From Herbihabitans rhizosphaerae (GTDB taxonomy: Bacteria > Actinomycetota > Actinomycetes > Mycobacteriales > Pseudonocardiaceae), in contig NZ_SGWQ01000004.1 in the NCBI RefSeq assembly GCF_004216555.1, positions 464,886-528,885 on the forward strand: 64,000 bases of DNA, read 5' to 3'. The position numbers were made by a program, and so were the translations under genes. A model generated the notes under the pieces. The model was given only the letters and a program-made list of their open reading frames with translations, was not told the origin of the DNA and did no database searches. Below, piece after piece: positions 7,198 through 17,295 of this stretch. Position 1 is the first letter of the stretch. Every line of letters starts with the position of its first letter.

Positions 7198-9462
7198 TCA
7201 GCGCGGTGCGCCGGGCGGGCCGACGATCGGCTGCGGCCGACCGACGGGAAGACGCACCGTCGCGTCGGTGACCCGGGGTGCCGGCCGGCCCACCTGATGG
7301 GTGACATCGTTCGGGACGCCGAGTGCGCGGCGGGGCGGCATCTTCGACGGCCACCAGTTCGCCTTGCCCAGCAGCGTCATCACCGAGGGCAGCACCAGCG
7401 CCCTGATGATCAGCGCGTCCAGCAGGATGGCGACGGACAGGCCGATGCCCATCTGCTTCATCTCCATCATGCTGGCGGCGGCGAACGCGGCGAACACGCA
7501 GACCATCACGAGTGCCGCGCTGGTCACCACGCCGGCCGAGCGGGTGATGCCGTCCCGCACGGCGTCCTTTGTGGACAGTCCCCGCAGCGCGGCTTCGCGG
7601 ATCCGGCTCACCACGAACACGTGGTAGTCCATCGAGAGGCCGAACAGCACCACGAACAGGAACAGCGGCATCCAGGCGACGATCGCGCCGTTGGAGGTGA
7701 AGTCGAGCAGCCCCTCCGCCCAGGTGTTCTGGAATACGAGTGCCAGCACGCCGAACGCGCTCGCCACGGACAGCATGTTCAGGATCAGGGCGGTCAGCGC
7801 GACCACGAGCGAGCGGAATGTCGCGGCCATGATCAGGAACGTCAGCAGTAGGACGAAGCCCATCACCCAGGGCAGCTTCTCCGCCTGGTGGTCGGCGTAG
7901 TCGACGGCTCGGGCCACATCGCCGCCGACCGCGAACTCCGCACCGGCCACGACGCCGACCGTGCTCGGCAACAACGAGCCGCGCAGCAAGCTCAACGACT
8001 CGGTCGCCTTCGGATCGTCCGCCGCGAACGGGATGGGCACCGCGAGCGTGGTGACCCGCCCGTCGGGTGACACCTCGATCTTGGCCGGCCCGCCGTGCGA
8101 GAACAGCGGGCTGTCCTGTGTGGACAGTGCTAGCCGGTCGAGCGCGGCACGGACGTCAGCCGAGCGTGCAGGGTCGGCCGCCACCGCGATCTCGTGGAAG
8201 TGTCCCTTGGTGGGGAAGGACTCGGTGAGATGGTGGTAGGCGCTCACCGCGGCGACGTCCTTGGGCAGGTCGTCGATGTTGGAGTTGCGCAGCTTCATGT
8301 CCAGTGCGGGCCAGGCCAGCGCGAGCATCGCGGCGACACCGAGAAGCAGCGTGAGCCAGGGGCGGCGCAATGCCGGCCGCAGGAGGGCGGGCCACAACCG
8401 AGGTGCACGGTCAGGCCGGCTGGACAGCCGCCACAACAAGGGAACCTTCGGCCGGTCCACCCGAGGGCCAAGCTTGGCCAGCAGTGCGGGGAGGACGGTC
8501 AGCGAGCCGAGCATGGCGACGCCGACGACGATCACCGAGCCGGTGGCCAGCGAGTTGAACACGGCGTCGCCGGCGAGGTACAGCCCCGCCATGGAGACGA
8601 TCACGGCGAACCCGGACACCACCACGGCGTGACCCGATGTGGCGGCCGCGATTTCGACGGCGCTGACATGGCTGATGTCCTTGGCGCGCTCTTCGCGCTC
8701 GCGTTTGAGGTAGAAGAGCGAGTAGTCGACCCCGACCGCCATCCCCATCAGCATGATCACGCTGCTCGCCGAGTCCACGGCCGGGAAGACGTGTGAGGCG
8801 AGTGCCGCGAGGCCGATCGAGGCGCCCACGGCGGACAGCGCGAGCAGCAACGGAACGCCGGCTGCGATCAGCGCGCCGAACGCGATCAGCAGGATGATCA
8901 GGGTGATCGGCATGCTGATCAGCTCGGCGCTGGCGATGTCCTTGCCGACCTGGTCGTTGATGCCGACGCCGATCGACGCGCTGCCAGTCTGTTCGATCAG
9001 CAGATCGGGGTGTTTCCCTTGTGCGGCAGAGGTTTCGTCGAGCACCTTCTCGACTCGTTCGGTGGCGGTCTTCGGATCGCCGCTCAACTTCACGCCGACC
9101 AGGAGAGCCTTGCCGTCCGGTGACTGGACCGCCGGATCGACCGTGGACACCTCGGACAGCCGCCGCAGCCGCTCGGTCACGTCGGCCGCCGCCGCGTCGG
9201 CCTTGCCCCGGTCGAGTTGGCCGGTGCGTGCGGTGATCAGGATGTTCTCTTCGGCGGGTTGGTCGAATTTCCCCTCGTCCACGATCTCGGCGGCCCTACC
9301 GGATTCGCCGACCCCCATGTCCACGATGTCGGCCTTCTGACTGCCGACCACCAGCCCGCTCGTCGACGCCACCGCGACGAACACGATCCATAAGCAGATC
9401 GCCCGCCACGGATTGGTCGCGCTCCACCGTGCGATTCGCACAGTGGTTGGTTGCCTTTTCAC
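7198..9462 (-). CDS. MMPL/RND-family membrane transporter
   Basis: A 754-aa inner-membrane protein with two MMPL modules, each a lone helix, a large extracytoplasmic loop and a cluster of five membrane segments. The RND-type proton-relay helices contain GMAVGVDYSLFYLKREREER in the first half and FGLSMDYHVFVVSRIREA in the second. The family exports lipids, siderophores or other hydrophobic compounds; no neighbouring biosynthetic gene identifies the cargo. I chose the GTG at 9462 (VKRQPTTVRI) because GAAGGAG precedes it by 6 nt, although an in-frame ATG lies 18 nt upstream. The 201 bp before it (9463-9663) hold an exact iterated palindrome at 9637 and nothing else I recognise. Confidence 0.88.
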   Translation of the reverse strand: MKRQPTTVRIARWSATNPWRAICLWIVFVAVASTSGLVVGSQKADIVDMGVGESGRAAEIVDEGKFDQPAEENILITARTGQLDRGKADAAAADVTERLRRLSEVSTVDPAVQSPDGKALLVGVKLSGDPKTATERVEKVLDETSAAQGKHPDLLIEQTGSASIGVGINDQVGKDIASAELISMPITLIILLIAFGALIAAGVPLLLALSAVGASIGLAALASHVFPAVDSASSVIMLMGMAVGVDYSLFYLKREREERAKDISHVSAVEIAAATSGHAVVVSGFAVIVSMAGLYLAGDAVFNSLATGSVIVVGVAMLGSLTVLPALLAKLGPRVDRPKVPLLWRLSSRPDRAPRLWPALLRPALRRPWLTLLLGVAAMLALAWPALDMKLRNSNIDDLPKDVAAVSAYHHLTESFPTKGHFHEIAVAADPARSADVRAALDRLALSTQDSPLFSHGGPAKIEVSPDGRVTTLAVPIPFAADDPKATESLSLLRGSLLPSTVGVVAGAEFAVGGDVARAVDYADHQAEKLPWVMGFVLLLTFLIMAATFRSLVVALTALILNMLSVASAFGVLALVFQNTWAEGLLDFTSNGAIVAWMPLFLFVVLFGLSMDYHVFVVSRIREAALRGLSTKDAVRDGITRSAGVVTSAALVMVCVFAAFAAASMMEMKQMGIGLSVAILLDALIIRALVLPSVMTLLGKANWWPSKMPPRRALGVPNDVTHQVGRPAPRVTDATVRLPVGRPQPIVGPPGAPR

Positions 9463-9636
9463 GCCTGCTCCTTCGCGCATTCGGGTACGCGGAAGCCGGA
9501 GCACGGGTGAAAGTCGTTGTCCCACAAGAGTTCCCCGGGCAAGTCCCGTGCTCTTCCGCTGCCGGGAATCGTCCTCGCACGGCAGCACGGGCACACGGGT
9601 GCTCGGACCAGGACCAGAGTGGTGTTAAGCCCACCG

Positions 9637-9649
9637 GTCCACAGTGGAC
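9637..9649. repeat. Intergenic copy of GTCCACWGTGGAC
   Basis: The only exact copy of the iterated palindrome outside a gene. It lies 15 bp beyond the stop of the DUF222-HNH gene. Its intergenic position shows that the element is not maintained solely by the encoded Ser-Thr-Val-Asp. Confidence 0.8.
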
Positions 9650-9663
9650 AAAGCCCGCCGGGG

Positions 9664-10875
9664 TCAGAAGGGCGGTGGGTCTGGGTCGGCGATTGGTTGG
9701 GCTCGGACGGTGGTTTTGTGTCCGAGTGGGCTGCGGGTGATCACGGTGTCGGGGTGGGGTTGTTCGACGTGCCAGCCGGGTTTCTCTTTGCAGAGGTTGT
9801 GGCGTTCGCAGCGTGGGTTGAGGTTGCACAGGCAGGTGCGGCCGTGGTCGGCGTGGCGGAGGGTGTGATCGATGTGGCAGCGTGTGGCTGGGCGGTCGCA
9901 TCCGGGGTGGGTGCATCTGCGGAATCGCAATCGGATGTTTTCGGCCATCGTGGCGGGTGGATAGCGTTTCCTGCCGACGTCGGTGATCATCCCGGTTGGT
10001 GGGTCGTAGAGTATTCGTCGCCAGGTGGATTTCTGGTCGGCCGCGAGTTGCCGCACGACTTGTGCGGGGAGTGTGTCGACGCCGAAGAGTTCACCCGGCT
10101 TGTCGTGCACACCCAGCAGCGTGGTGTGTGGCACGGTGACCCACACAATCGTTTTGATGTGGGACTGGTTCTCCCCGCAGAAGTGCTCGACGGCGACATC
10201 GAACCGCAGATTGTCCAGGCTGCGGGTGTCGCCTTGTTGCTTCAACCGTCGGGCGTGTTGGTCGATCCGCAGGTAGGCGGGGTAGAGCTGTTCGACCGGC
10301 CCTCGTATACCGAGGAAGGCTTCGCCGTCGTCGTCCTGCTTGAAGGTGACACACCGGTCCTTGCGGCGCGCCAGGCGGCGTTGTTCGGCGCCGTCGGGGT
10401 CGACCTTGTTCACCCAGTAGCGCACCTTGCGCTGAAACGGGGTGTAGTAGTCCGGCGGATCCGCCAACACAGCGGCTTCCACCCGGGCGGCGTGCTCGTC
10501 GGACAACGGGCGGGTGACCTCATACATCGCCCGGGCCTTCGCCCAATCGATCACACCCCGTCCGAGCGCGGACAGGGTCGCCGGGAGCCGGGTCACCAAC
10601 GCCTCGGCCATCGTCACCTGATGCGAAGCGTGCCCGGGTGACCGCTTCAACGCCTGCCCGATCTCCTCGGACACATTCTCAACCCCACCCCGCAACTGGT
10701 TGTACCGAGCCAATAGTCGAACCTCGTCAGCGCACAACGCGGCTTTGTCGCGCTGAACATTTTCCAACTCCGCTACCGTGCTCGCCTCATCCGGCGTAAA
10801 CGGCCCATCGGAGAAATCAAACTCAGGCTCACCAAATACTCGAGGCGCGGCCTCCAAGACCGCGTCCCAAGACAT
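9664..10875 (-). CDS. DUF222 + HNH endonuclease-domain protein (13E12 family)
   Basis: About 403 aa: an N-terminal DUF222 helical region and a C-terminal HNH module reading CTHPGCDRPATRCHIDHTLRH, then a short NLNPRCERHN segment, which keeps the two His and the Asn of the HNH core and paired Cys for a zinc knuckle. These 13E12-type genes are multi-copy in actinobacteria; the mycobacterial REP13E12 copies serve as phage phiRv1 attachment sites. The nuclease activity and target are unknown. The C-terminus ends DPPPF, like the paralogue at the window's right edge. ATG 10875 is preferred (AGGTGAGG just upstream); an in-frame GTG at 10896 adds seven residues. Confidence 0.8.
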   Translation of the reverse strand: MSWDAVLEAAPRVFGEPEFDFSDGPFTPDEASTVAELENVQRDKAALCADEVRLLARYNQLRGGVENVSEEIGQALKRSPGHASHQVTMAEALVTRLPATLSALGRGVIDWAKARAMYEVTRPLSDEHAARVEAAVLADPPDYYTPFQRKVRYWVNKVDPDGAEQRRLARRKDRCVTFKQDDDGEAFLGIRGPVEQLYPAYLRIDQHARRLKQQGDTRSLDNLRFDVAVEHFCGENQSHIKTIVWVTVPHTTLLGVHDKPGELFGVDTLPAQVVRQLAADQKSTWRRILYDPPTGMITDVGRKRYPPATMAENIRLRFRRCTHPGCDRPATRCHIDHTLRHADHGRTCLCNLNPRCERHNLCKEKPGWHVEQPHPDTVITRSPLGHKTTVRAQPIADPDPPPF

Positions 10876-10950
10876 TTCCTCACCTATTATCAACACACCA
10901 CAATTCTACCGGACCATCCACGAAAATGGCGTCCCCCATTCCGGTGGCAA

Positions 10951-11001
10951 GCTGGTCGCCCTGACACCTCCACGGAGAACAACCACAAGAGGGCGACCAG
11001 C
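10951..11001 (-). terminator. Long-loop hairpin after the protein kinase gene
   Basis: Perfect 12-bp inverted repeat (GCTGGTCGCCCT / AGGGCGACCAGC) with a 27-nt loop, 48 bp beyond the kinase stop and upstream of the HNH gene. It could be a terminator for the kinase transcript or an operator for the HNH gene. The loop is long for an efficient terminator. Confidence 0.45.
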
Positions 11002-11049
11002 GCGGCAGCTAAACGACAGAAAGCGCACTAAAAGAACGAAGAACGGCCA

Positions 11050-12513
11050 CTAAGCCGATCCCCACACCCCACCCCGACACCGCAACTGATGACCAACCGG
11101 GCTGTACGCCCGATCCCCATCATTGCCACACCTCTCACCAGGAAACGACCCCTCAGGCGCCGACGCCGCCGGAAACCCGCCCGCCGGCTCGAGAATCCAG
11201 TTCTGCCCGCCACCCGGCACTCGCTGACACCGTTGCTGCTTGCCCGCGACGGTGCGCAGCCGCCCGATGTCGACCCGACTGCACTCGCCAGCGCTCACTG
11301 CGGTGAAGACGCTCGGAGGGCTGACCGTCCCGGTCCCGCTCTCCGCCGCCGGCTGCGTCGTGGTCGCCGAGTTGGCAGCCGTTCCCCGACCGTCCACAGA
11401 GGCCCCCCGAGTAGCGAAGTAAACCGCCGCCCCAGCCCCACCCAGCACAAGCAGCGCCACAAGCAAAACGGCAGCCCGCCGCCGTCCCTTCCGCGGCCTG
11501 TCCCACGTGGACTCGCCGTCACCAGAACGCGGCGACGTGTTGCCCTTGGTCTCGTGCCGCGGCACCACCCACCGCGTCAGTTCCTGCGAACCAGCGGGCG
11601 GCCGCACCACAGTCAACGCGTCAGCAGGCCCGACAGTCGGCCCCTCCACCGCCCACCCCTCGGGCAGGTTGGCCAACAGATCGCCCGCATGCACCGACGC
11701 GATCGCCTCACCGCCACGCACCGACGGCGGCGCCGCGGCCAGCAGTGCCTCCCGTGCCTGCACACAGTCGACGTACCGGCGCGCCGGATCCGGATCAGCC
11801 AACCGCCGCAGCACAGCGGCCAGATGCGCCGGCACGTCGTCCGCCACCGGCAACCCGTGTGTCCAGTCGCTCGGAATGTCGGCGGACGAGTTGGACATGT
11901 GCACCAGCCGCCGCCCGGCCAACAACTCCGCCGCCAGCACCCCGACGGCGAACAGATCAGTGGCCGGAGTAGGCGAGTGCCCGTCCAGGTACTCCGGCGC
12001 CAGATACCCCGGCGTGCCGATCGCCGCGCCGATCCCGGTCAGCGACACCGTGCGCCACGTCGCGATGCCGAAGTCACCGACCAGCAGATGCGGCCGTGCC
12101 GCCCCCGCGTCACGCAGCAAGAGATTCGCCGGCTTGAGATCCCGGTGGATCACCCCAGTGGCGTGCAGCGGGGCGAGCGCGTCCAAGAGCTGATCCACGA
12201 TCTCGGCCACCCACTGCCACGGCAACTTCCCGTGCCGCGACATGAGCTGGCGCAGCGATCCGCCGCGAGCCAGCTCGGTGACCAGGATGGCCTTGTCGTC
12301 GATCAGGCGGAACGCCAGCGTGCGCACCAGGTGCGGATGCTCCACCCTGATCCGCGACTCGATCACGAATCGCAGCAGCCCCAGCTCGTCGCTGCCGGCG
12401 AACTCCTTGAGCGCGACCCAGCGGTGGTCCTCGGTGTCCCACGCGAGGTGCACCTTGCCGAACGCGCCACTGCCCAACGGCGTGACTCTTGTCCAGCGGT
12501 CGGCATCACTCAC
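11050..12513 (-). CDS. Membrane-anchored Ser/Thr protein kinase (PknB-like)
   Basis: Phosphorylates Ser/Thr on target proteins. The 487-aa product has a complete Hanks kinase domain: glycine loop GSGAFGKV at 14-21, Lys36 (VALKEF), HRDLKPAN at 123-130 with catalytic Asp125, DFG at 147-149, and GTPGYLAPE. A basic stretch (RPRKGRRR) precedes a single membrane helix at roughly 365-387. The external domain of about 100 residues is Thr/Ala-rich with four Cys in its last 70 residues, likely two disulfides, and it lacks PASTA repeats, so the ligand differs from PknB. GTG 12513 starts the protein at VSDADRWTRV; upstream in-frame codons lack homology. No cognate phosphatase is adjacent. Confidence 0.9.
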   Translation of the reverse strand: MSDADRWTRVTPLGSGAFGKVHLAWDTEDHRWVALKEFAGSDELGLLRFVIESRIRVEHPHLVRTLAFRLIDDKAILVTELARGGSLRQLMSRHGKLPWQWVAEIVDQLLDALAPLHATGVIHRDLKPANLLLRDAGAARPHLLVGDFGIATWRTVSLTGIGAAIGTPGYLAPEYLDGHSPTPATDLFAVGVLAAELLAGRRLVHMSNSSADIPSDWTHGLPVADDVPAHLAAVLRRLADPDPARRYVDCVQAREALLAAAPPSVRGGEAIASVHAGDLLANLPEGWAVEGPTVGPADALTVVRPPAGSQELTRWVVPRHETKGNTSPRSGDGESTWDRPRKGRRRAAVLLVALLVLGGAGAAVYFATRGASVDGRGTAANSATTTQPAAESGTGTVSPPSVFTAVSAGECSRVDIGRLRTVAGKQQRCQRVPGGGQNWILEPAGGFPAASAPEGSFPGERCGNDGDRAYSPVGHQLRCRGGVWGSA

Positions 12514-12642
12514 GGGCGCACAGCGTAGAAGCGACTCGGCGAGGCGCGATCTCCGCCCCACTGGCAGGATGTTGCAACCGTCCGGGGCGCAACGGCGTCG
12601 GACAGGTGCCTGGGGTTACAAGCACGTACGGAGGTACGGGTA

Positions 12643-13767
12643 GTGATGCAGCGCCAACCGCGCGCGGGTGCGCGAGCCGCGATCGTGCTCGCCGTGATCG
12701 GCCTGGCCGCCGCGGGCTGCGGCGGGGACGACGCGCCGAAGGCCGACGGGCAGGAGAGCTCGCGTCCGCCGTCCAGCACGACCACCAGTCCGTCGAAGTC
12801 GACCACGCGTGCCGCCGAGGGCAAGCAGGTCCGCAACGGCGAGGTCACCAAGGTCGACAAGATGGACGGCGTGCAGTTGAAGAGCCCGCAGGACGGGAAG
12901 CTGCGCAACTTCGGCATCGACGCCGCCGTGCTCGAGTTCGGCACCGCGGACGCCGTCGAGTCCGGCTCGTCGTCGAGCACCCGGTACGTGCCGGAACCGG
13001 GCGGATCGCTGCTGGCCTTCAAGATCAAGGCGCGCAAGGCGGGCAAGGACGACATCAGCGGCAAGGTCACTGCGTCGGTCGCGGTGGACGGCATCCAGCG
13101 CAGCCTGCCGGGCTTCGACTCCGCGCTGTCGAGCTACACCTCGACCGACAGTGCCACGCTCTCCTACATCGTGGGAGTCCCGCAGGACCGTCGCAGCGTC
13201 GAGCTGGAGTTGAAGTACGTCGGGCTCGCGCAGAAGTTCGACCTGCTCGAAGGTGTCCGCAAGGGCGACCAGCCGACCGTGCTGTACCGCTCGGAGTCCG
13301 GCCCCACGATCAAGGTGGAGTCGCTGACGCCGTCCCAGGTGACGGTCGCCCCGAACTCCAAGATGAGTGCCGGGCCGGGCGCGCTGGTGTTCGGCGAGCC
13401 GTCGGCCGAGCTGAGCTACTTCGCGCCGACCACCGGCAACGTGCCGGCCGACAAGGAGAAGGCGTGGCTGGTGCTGCGGTTCAAGCCGGCCGAGGGGGCG
13501 TACTGGGCGAAGTCGTGCGTCGTCCCGCCGAGCGCGTTCAGCGCGACCGACGAGACCGGCGCGCAGTACCCGGCGCACGTGTCGTACTCGAAGGCGGAGC
13601 GCTACAGCGAGCACGTGATCGTGTTCGAGGTGCCGGCGACGGTGAAGAAGCCCGTCGTGTCGGCCGCCCCGAGGACGGTCGGCTGCAGCTACTACAGCGG
13701 CAACGAGGAGCAGTGGGCGGTGACCGGTCCGCCGGCAAGGATCGAGGTACCCCTGCCGGAGCGGTGA
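12643..13767 (+). CDS. Putative lipoprotein, unknown function
   Basis: A 374-aa exported protein with a twin-Arg-containing n-region, a hydrophobic segment and the lipobox AAAGC, giving a mature N-terminal lipid-Cys at about residue 26. A Ser/Thr/Pro-rich linker follows (QESSRPPSSTTTSPSKSTT). The remainder looks like soluble beta-rich extracytoplasmic sequence with two late Cys (SCVVPPS and GCSYYSG). I do not recognise a family. GTG 12643 has GGAGG at 12630-12634 with 8-nt spacing. It is divergent from the kinase, 129 bp apart, and the two may form an extracytoplasmic sensing pair, but that is only positional. Confidence 0.7.
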   Translation: MMQRQPRAGARAAIVLAVIGLAAAGCGGDDAPKADGQESSRPPSSTTTSPSKSTTRAAEGKQVRNGEVTKVDKMDGVQLKSPQDGKLRNFGIDAAVLEFGTADAVESGSSSSTRYVPEPGGSLLAFKIKARKAGKDDISGKVTASVAVDGIQRSLPGFDSALSSYTSTDSATLSYIVGVPQDRRSVELELKYVGLAQKFDLLEGVRKGDQPTVLYRSESGPTIKVESLTPSQVTVAPNSKMSAGPGALVFGEPSAELSYFAPTTGNVPADKEKAWLVLRFKPAEGAYWAKSCVVPPSAFSATDETGAQYPAHVSYSKAERYSEHVIVFEVPATVKKPVVSAAPRTVGCSYYSGNEEQWAVTGPPARIEVPLPER

Positions 13768-13889
13768 CACAAACAGGGGTCGCCTGATCGATCACGATGG
13801 CGCCCGTCACCTGAAACGGTCCTCCCGAGTAGCGAGACCGACCCGGTAACGTGCCCTCCGTCGCCGAACTTACCGGGAGGTAGGCCCGC

Positions 13890-16800
13890 ATGTTCCGCAA
13901 GGTGCTCGTCGCCAATCGAGGCGAGATCGCGATCCGCGCCTTTCGCGCCGGCTACGAGCTGGGCGCCGGGACCGTCGCGGTGTTCCCGCACGAGGACCGC
14001 AACTCGCTGCACCGGATGAAGGCCGACGAGGCGTACGAGATCGGTGAGCCGGGCCATCCGGTTCGCGCCTACCTGTCCGTCGACGAGATCATCAAGGCGG
14101 CCAAGCGGGGCAAGGCGGACGCGGTCTACCCGGGTTACGGCTTCCTGTCCGAGAACCCGGACCTGGCCAAGGCGTGCGAGGACGCGGGCATCACGTTCGT
14201 CGGCCCGAGCACCGAGATCCTGGAGCTGACCGGCAACAAGGCGCGCGCGGTCGCGGCCGCGCGCGAGGCCGGCGTCCCCGTGCTCAAGTCGTCGGCACCA
14301 TCGTCCGATGTGGACGAACTGGTGGCCGCCGCCGAGGAGATCGGGTTCCCGATCTTCGCCAAGGCCGTCGCCGGCGGCGGTGGCCGCGGTATGCGCCGGG
14401 TGGAGACGGCGGGCGCGTTGCGCGAGTCGCTGGAAGCCGCCATGCGCGAGGCGGAATCCGCCTTCGGTGACCCGACGATGTTCCTCGAGCAGGCGGTGGT
14501 CGAGCCGCGGCACATCGAGGTGCAGATCCTCGCCGACGGCGAGGGCAACGTGATCCACCTCTTCGAGCGCGACTGCTCGATGCAGCGCCGCCACCAGAAG
14601 GTCATCGAGATCGCGCCGGCGCCGAACCTGCCGGAGGAGACCCGCGAGCGGATCTGTGCCGACGCGGTGAAGTTCGCCAGGCAGATCAACTACCGCAACG
14701 CCGGCACCGTGGAGTTCCTGCTCGACAAGCGCGGCCAGCACGTGTTCATCGAGATGAACCCGCGCATCCAGGTCGAGCACACGGTCACCGAGGAGGTCAC
14801 CGACGTCGACCTGGTGCAGTCGCAGCTGCGTATCGCGGCGGGGGAGACGCTGGCGGACCTCGGTCTGCGGCAGGAGGACATGCGCCTGCGCGGTGCCGCG
14901 CTGCAGTGCCGGATCACCACCGAGGATCCGGCCAACGGATTCCGCCCGGACACCGGGATGATCAGCGCGTACCGCTCGCCGGGCGGCGCGGGCGTGCGGC
15001 TGGACGGTGGCACCTCGCACGCCGGTACGGAGATCAGCGCGCATTTCGACTCGATGCTGGTGAAGCTGTCCTGCCGGGGTCGCACGTTCCAGGCTGCCGT
15101 GGCGCGGGCGCGCCGGGCGGTCGCGGAGTTCCGCATCCGGGGCGTGGCCACGAACATCCCGTTCCTGCAGGCCGTGCTGGACGACCCGGACTTCATCGCC
15201 GGCAACATCACCACGTCGTTCATCGAGCAGCGGCCGCACCTGTTGACCGCTCGCCACTCGGCCGACCGCGGCACCCGGCTGCTGACCTACCTGGCCGACG
15301 TGACGGTCAACAAGCCGAACGGCGACCGGCCGAAAACCCTTGCGCCGGAAGAGAAACTCCCGCCGGTGGACCTCACGGTCGATCCGCCGGACGGCTCCAA
15401 GCAGAAGCTGGTCGAGCTGGGGCCGGAGGGCTTCGCGCGGTGGCTGCGCGAGCAGAAGGCGGTCGGCGTCACCGACACCACGTTCCGCGACGCGCACCAG
15501 TCGCTGCTGGCCACCCGGGTGCGCACCAAGGACATGCTGGCCGTCGCGCCGCACGTGGCGCGGCTGACCCCGGAGCTGCTGTCGCTGGAGTGCTGGGGCG
15601 GCGCGACCTACGACGTGGCGCTGCGCTTCCTGGCCGAGAACCCGTGGGAGCGGCTGGAAAGGCTGCGCGAGGCGGTGCCGAACATCTGCCTGCAGATGCT
15701 GCTTCGCGGGCGCAACACGGTGGGGTACACGCCGTACCCGACCGAGGTGACACAGTCCTTTGTGGACGAAGCAACCAAGACCGGCATCGACATCTTCCGG
15801 ATCTTCGACGCGCTCAACGACGTCGAGCAGATGCGCCCGGCGATCCAGGCGGTCCGGGAGACCGGCACGGCGGTCGCCGAGGTGGCACTGTGCTACACGG
15901 CCGACCTCGCCGACCCCGGCGAGCGACTGTACACATTGGACTACTACCTGAAACTCGCCGAGCAGATCGTGGGCGCCGGCGCGCACGTGCTGGCGATCAA
16001 GGACATGGCCGGGCTGCTCCGCCCGCCGGCCGCGGCACGGCTGGTTTCCGCGCTGCGCAAGGAATTCGACCTTCCCGTGCACCTGCACACGCACGACACG
16101 GCCGGCGGTCAGCTGGCCACCTACCTGGCCGCGATCCAGTCCGGTGTGGACGCCGTGGACGGTGCGACCGCGTCGCTGGCCGGCACCACGTCGCAGCCGC
16201 CGCTGTCGGCGATCGTGGCGGCGACCGACCACGGCGAGCGGGAGACCGGGCTGTCGCTGCAGGCGGTGTCGGACTTCGAGCCGTACTGGGAGCTGGTGCG
16301 CAAGGTGTACAAGCCGTTCGAGGCGGGCCTGCCGTCGCCGACCGGCCGCGTGTACCACCACGAGATCCCCGGCGGGCAGTTGTCGAACCTGCGCACCCAG
16401 GCGATCGCGCTCGGGCTCGGCGACCGGTTCGAGGAGATCGAGTCGATGTACGCCGCGGCCGACCGGATGCTCGGGCGGCTGGTGAAGGTCACGCCGTCCT
16501 CGAAGGTGGTCGGTGACCTGGCGCTGCACCTCGTGGGCGCCGGTGTGGACCCGAAGGAGTTCGAGGAGAACCCGCGCCGGTTCGACATCCCGGACTCGGT
16601 GATCGGCTTCCTGCACGGCGAGCTGGGCGATCCGGCGGGCGGATGGCCGGAACCCTTCCGTACCAAGGCTTTGGAGGGGCGCAAGGCGCACAAGGGGGTC
16701 ACCGAGCTGACCGCCGAGGAGCGCGAGGGGCTGGAGTCCGACCGGCGCGGCACGCTGAACCGGCTGCTGTTTCCCGGGCCCACCAAGGAGTTCGTGGCGC

Positions 16801-17267
16801 ACCGGGAGCAGTTCGGCGACACCAGCGTGCTGCCGACCAAGGACTTCTTCTACGGCATCGAGCCGCGCAAGGAGTACCCGGTCGACCTGGAGCCCGGCGT
16901 GCGCCTGCTGTTCGAGCTGGAGGCGATCGGCGACGCCGACGAGCGCGGCATCCGCACGGTGATGGCCACGCTGAACGGCCAGCTGCGCCCGATCCAGGTG
17001 CGCGACCGCTCGGTCGCGTCCGACCTTCCGGTGGCGGAGAAGGCCGATCGGACCAACGCCGGTCACGTGGCCGCGCCGTTCGCCGGCGTGGTGACGCTGC
17101 AGGTGGGCGAGGGCGACGCGGTGGAGGCCGGCGCGACGGTCGCGACCATCGAGGCGATGAAGATGGAGGCCGCGATCACCGCGCCCAAGGCGGGTCGGGT
17201 GTCGCGCGTGGCGATCGGTGCCGTGCAGCAGGTCGAGGGCGGAGATCTCCTCGTCGTCCTGGAGTGA
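13890..17267 (+). CDS. pyc: Pyruvate carboxylase
   Basis: Biotin-dependent, ATP-driven carboxylation of pyruvate to oxaloacetate for anaplerosis. The 1125-aa single chain has, in order: biotin carboxylase (about 1-450, with the GGGGRGMR glycine loop), carboxyltransferase (about 470-760, with TDTTFRDAHQSLLATR), the PC-specific conserved domain, and a biotinyl carrier domain with EAMKMEA where Lys1091 carries biotin, 35 residues from the end. Length and order are standard. ATG 13890 follows GGGAGG at about 13876. The 122-bp leader must hold its promoter. A long antisense ORF through this gene is a GC-bias artefact. Confidence 0.97.
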   Translation: MFRKVLVANRGEIAIRAFRAGYELGAGTVAVFPHEDRNSLHRMKADEAYEIGEPGHPVRAYLSVDEIIKAAKRGKADAVYPGYGFLSENPDLAKACEDAGITFVGPSTEILELTGNKARAVAAAREAGVPVLKSSAPSSDVDELVAAAEEIGFPIFAKAVAGGGGRGMRRVETAGALRESLEAAMREAESAFGDPTMFLEQAVVEPRHIEVQILADGEGNVIHLFERDCSMQRRHQKVIEIAPAPNLPEETRERICADAVKFARQINYRNAGTVEFLLDKRGQHVFIEMNPRIQVEHTVTEEVTDVDLVQSQLRIAAGETLADLGLRQEDMRLRGAALQCRITTEDPANGFRPDTGMISAYRSPGGAGVRLDGGTSHAGTEISAHFDSMLVKLSCRGRTFQAAVARARRAVAEFRIRGVATNIPFLQAVLDDPDFIAGNITTSFIEQRPHLLTARHSADRGTRLLTYLADVTVNKPNGDRPKTLAPEEKLPPVDLTVDPPDGSKQKLVELGPEGFARWLREQKAVGVTDTTFRDAHQSLLATRVRTKDMLAVAPHVARLTPELLSLECWGGATYDVALRFLAENPWERLERLREAVPNICLQMLLRGRNTVGYTPYPTEVTQSFVDEATKTGIDIFRIFDALNDVEQMRPAIQAVRETGTAVAEVALCYTADLADPGERLYTLDYYLKLAEQIVGAGAHVLAIKDMAGLLRPPAAARLVSALRKEFDLPVHLHTHDTAGGQLATYLAAIQSGVDAVDGATASLAGTTSQPPLSAIVAATDHGERETGLSLQAVSDFEPYWELVRKVYKPFEAGLPSPTGRVYHHEIPGGQLSNLRTQAIALGLGDRFEEIESMYAAADRMLGRLVKVTPSSKVVGDLALHLVGAGVDPKEFEENPRRFDIPDSVIGFLHGELGDPAGGWPEPFRTKALEGRKAHKGVTELTAEEREGLESDRRGTLNRLLFPGPTKEFVAHREQFGDTSVLPTKDFFYGIEPRKEYPVDLEPGVRLLFELEAIGDADERGIRTVMATLNGQLRPIQVRDRSVASDLPVAEKADRTNAGHVAAPFAGVVTLQVGEGDAVEAGATVATIEAMKMEAAITAPKAGRVSRVAIGAVQQVEGGDLLVVLE

Positions 17268-17295
17268 CGGGCCTGGGACCGATAGGGTCAGCCGA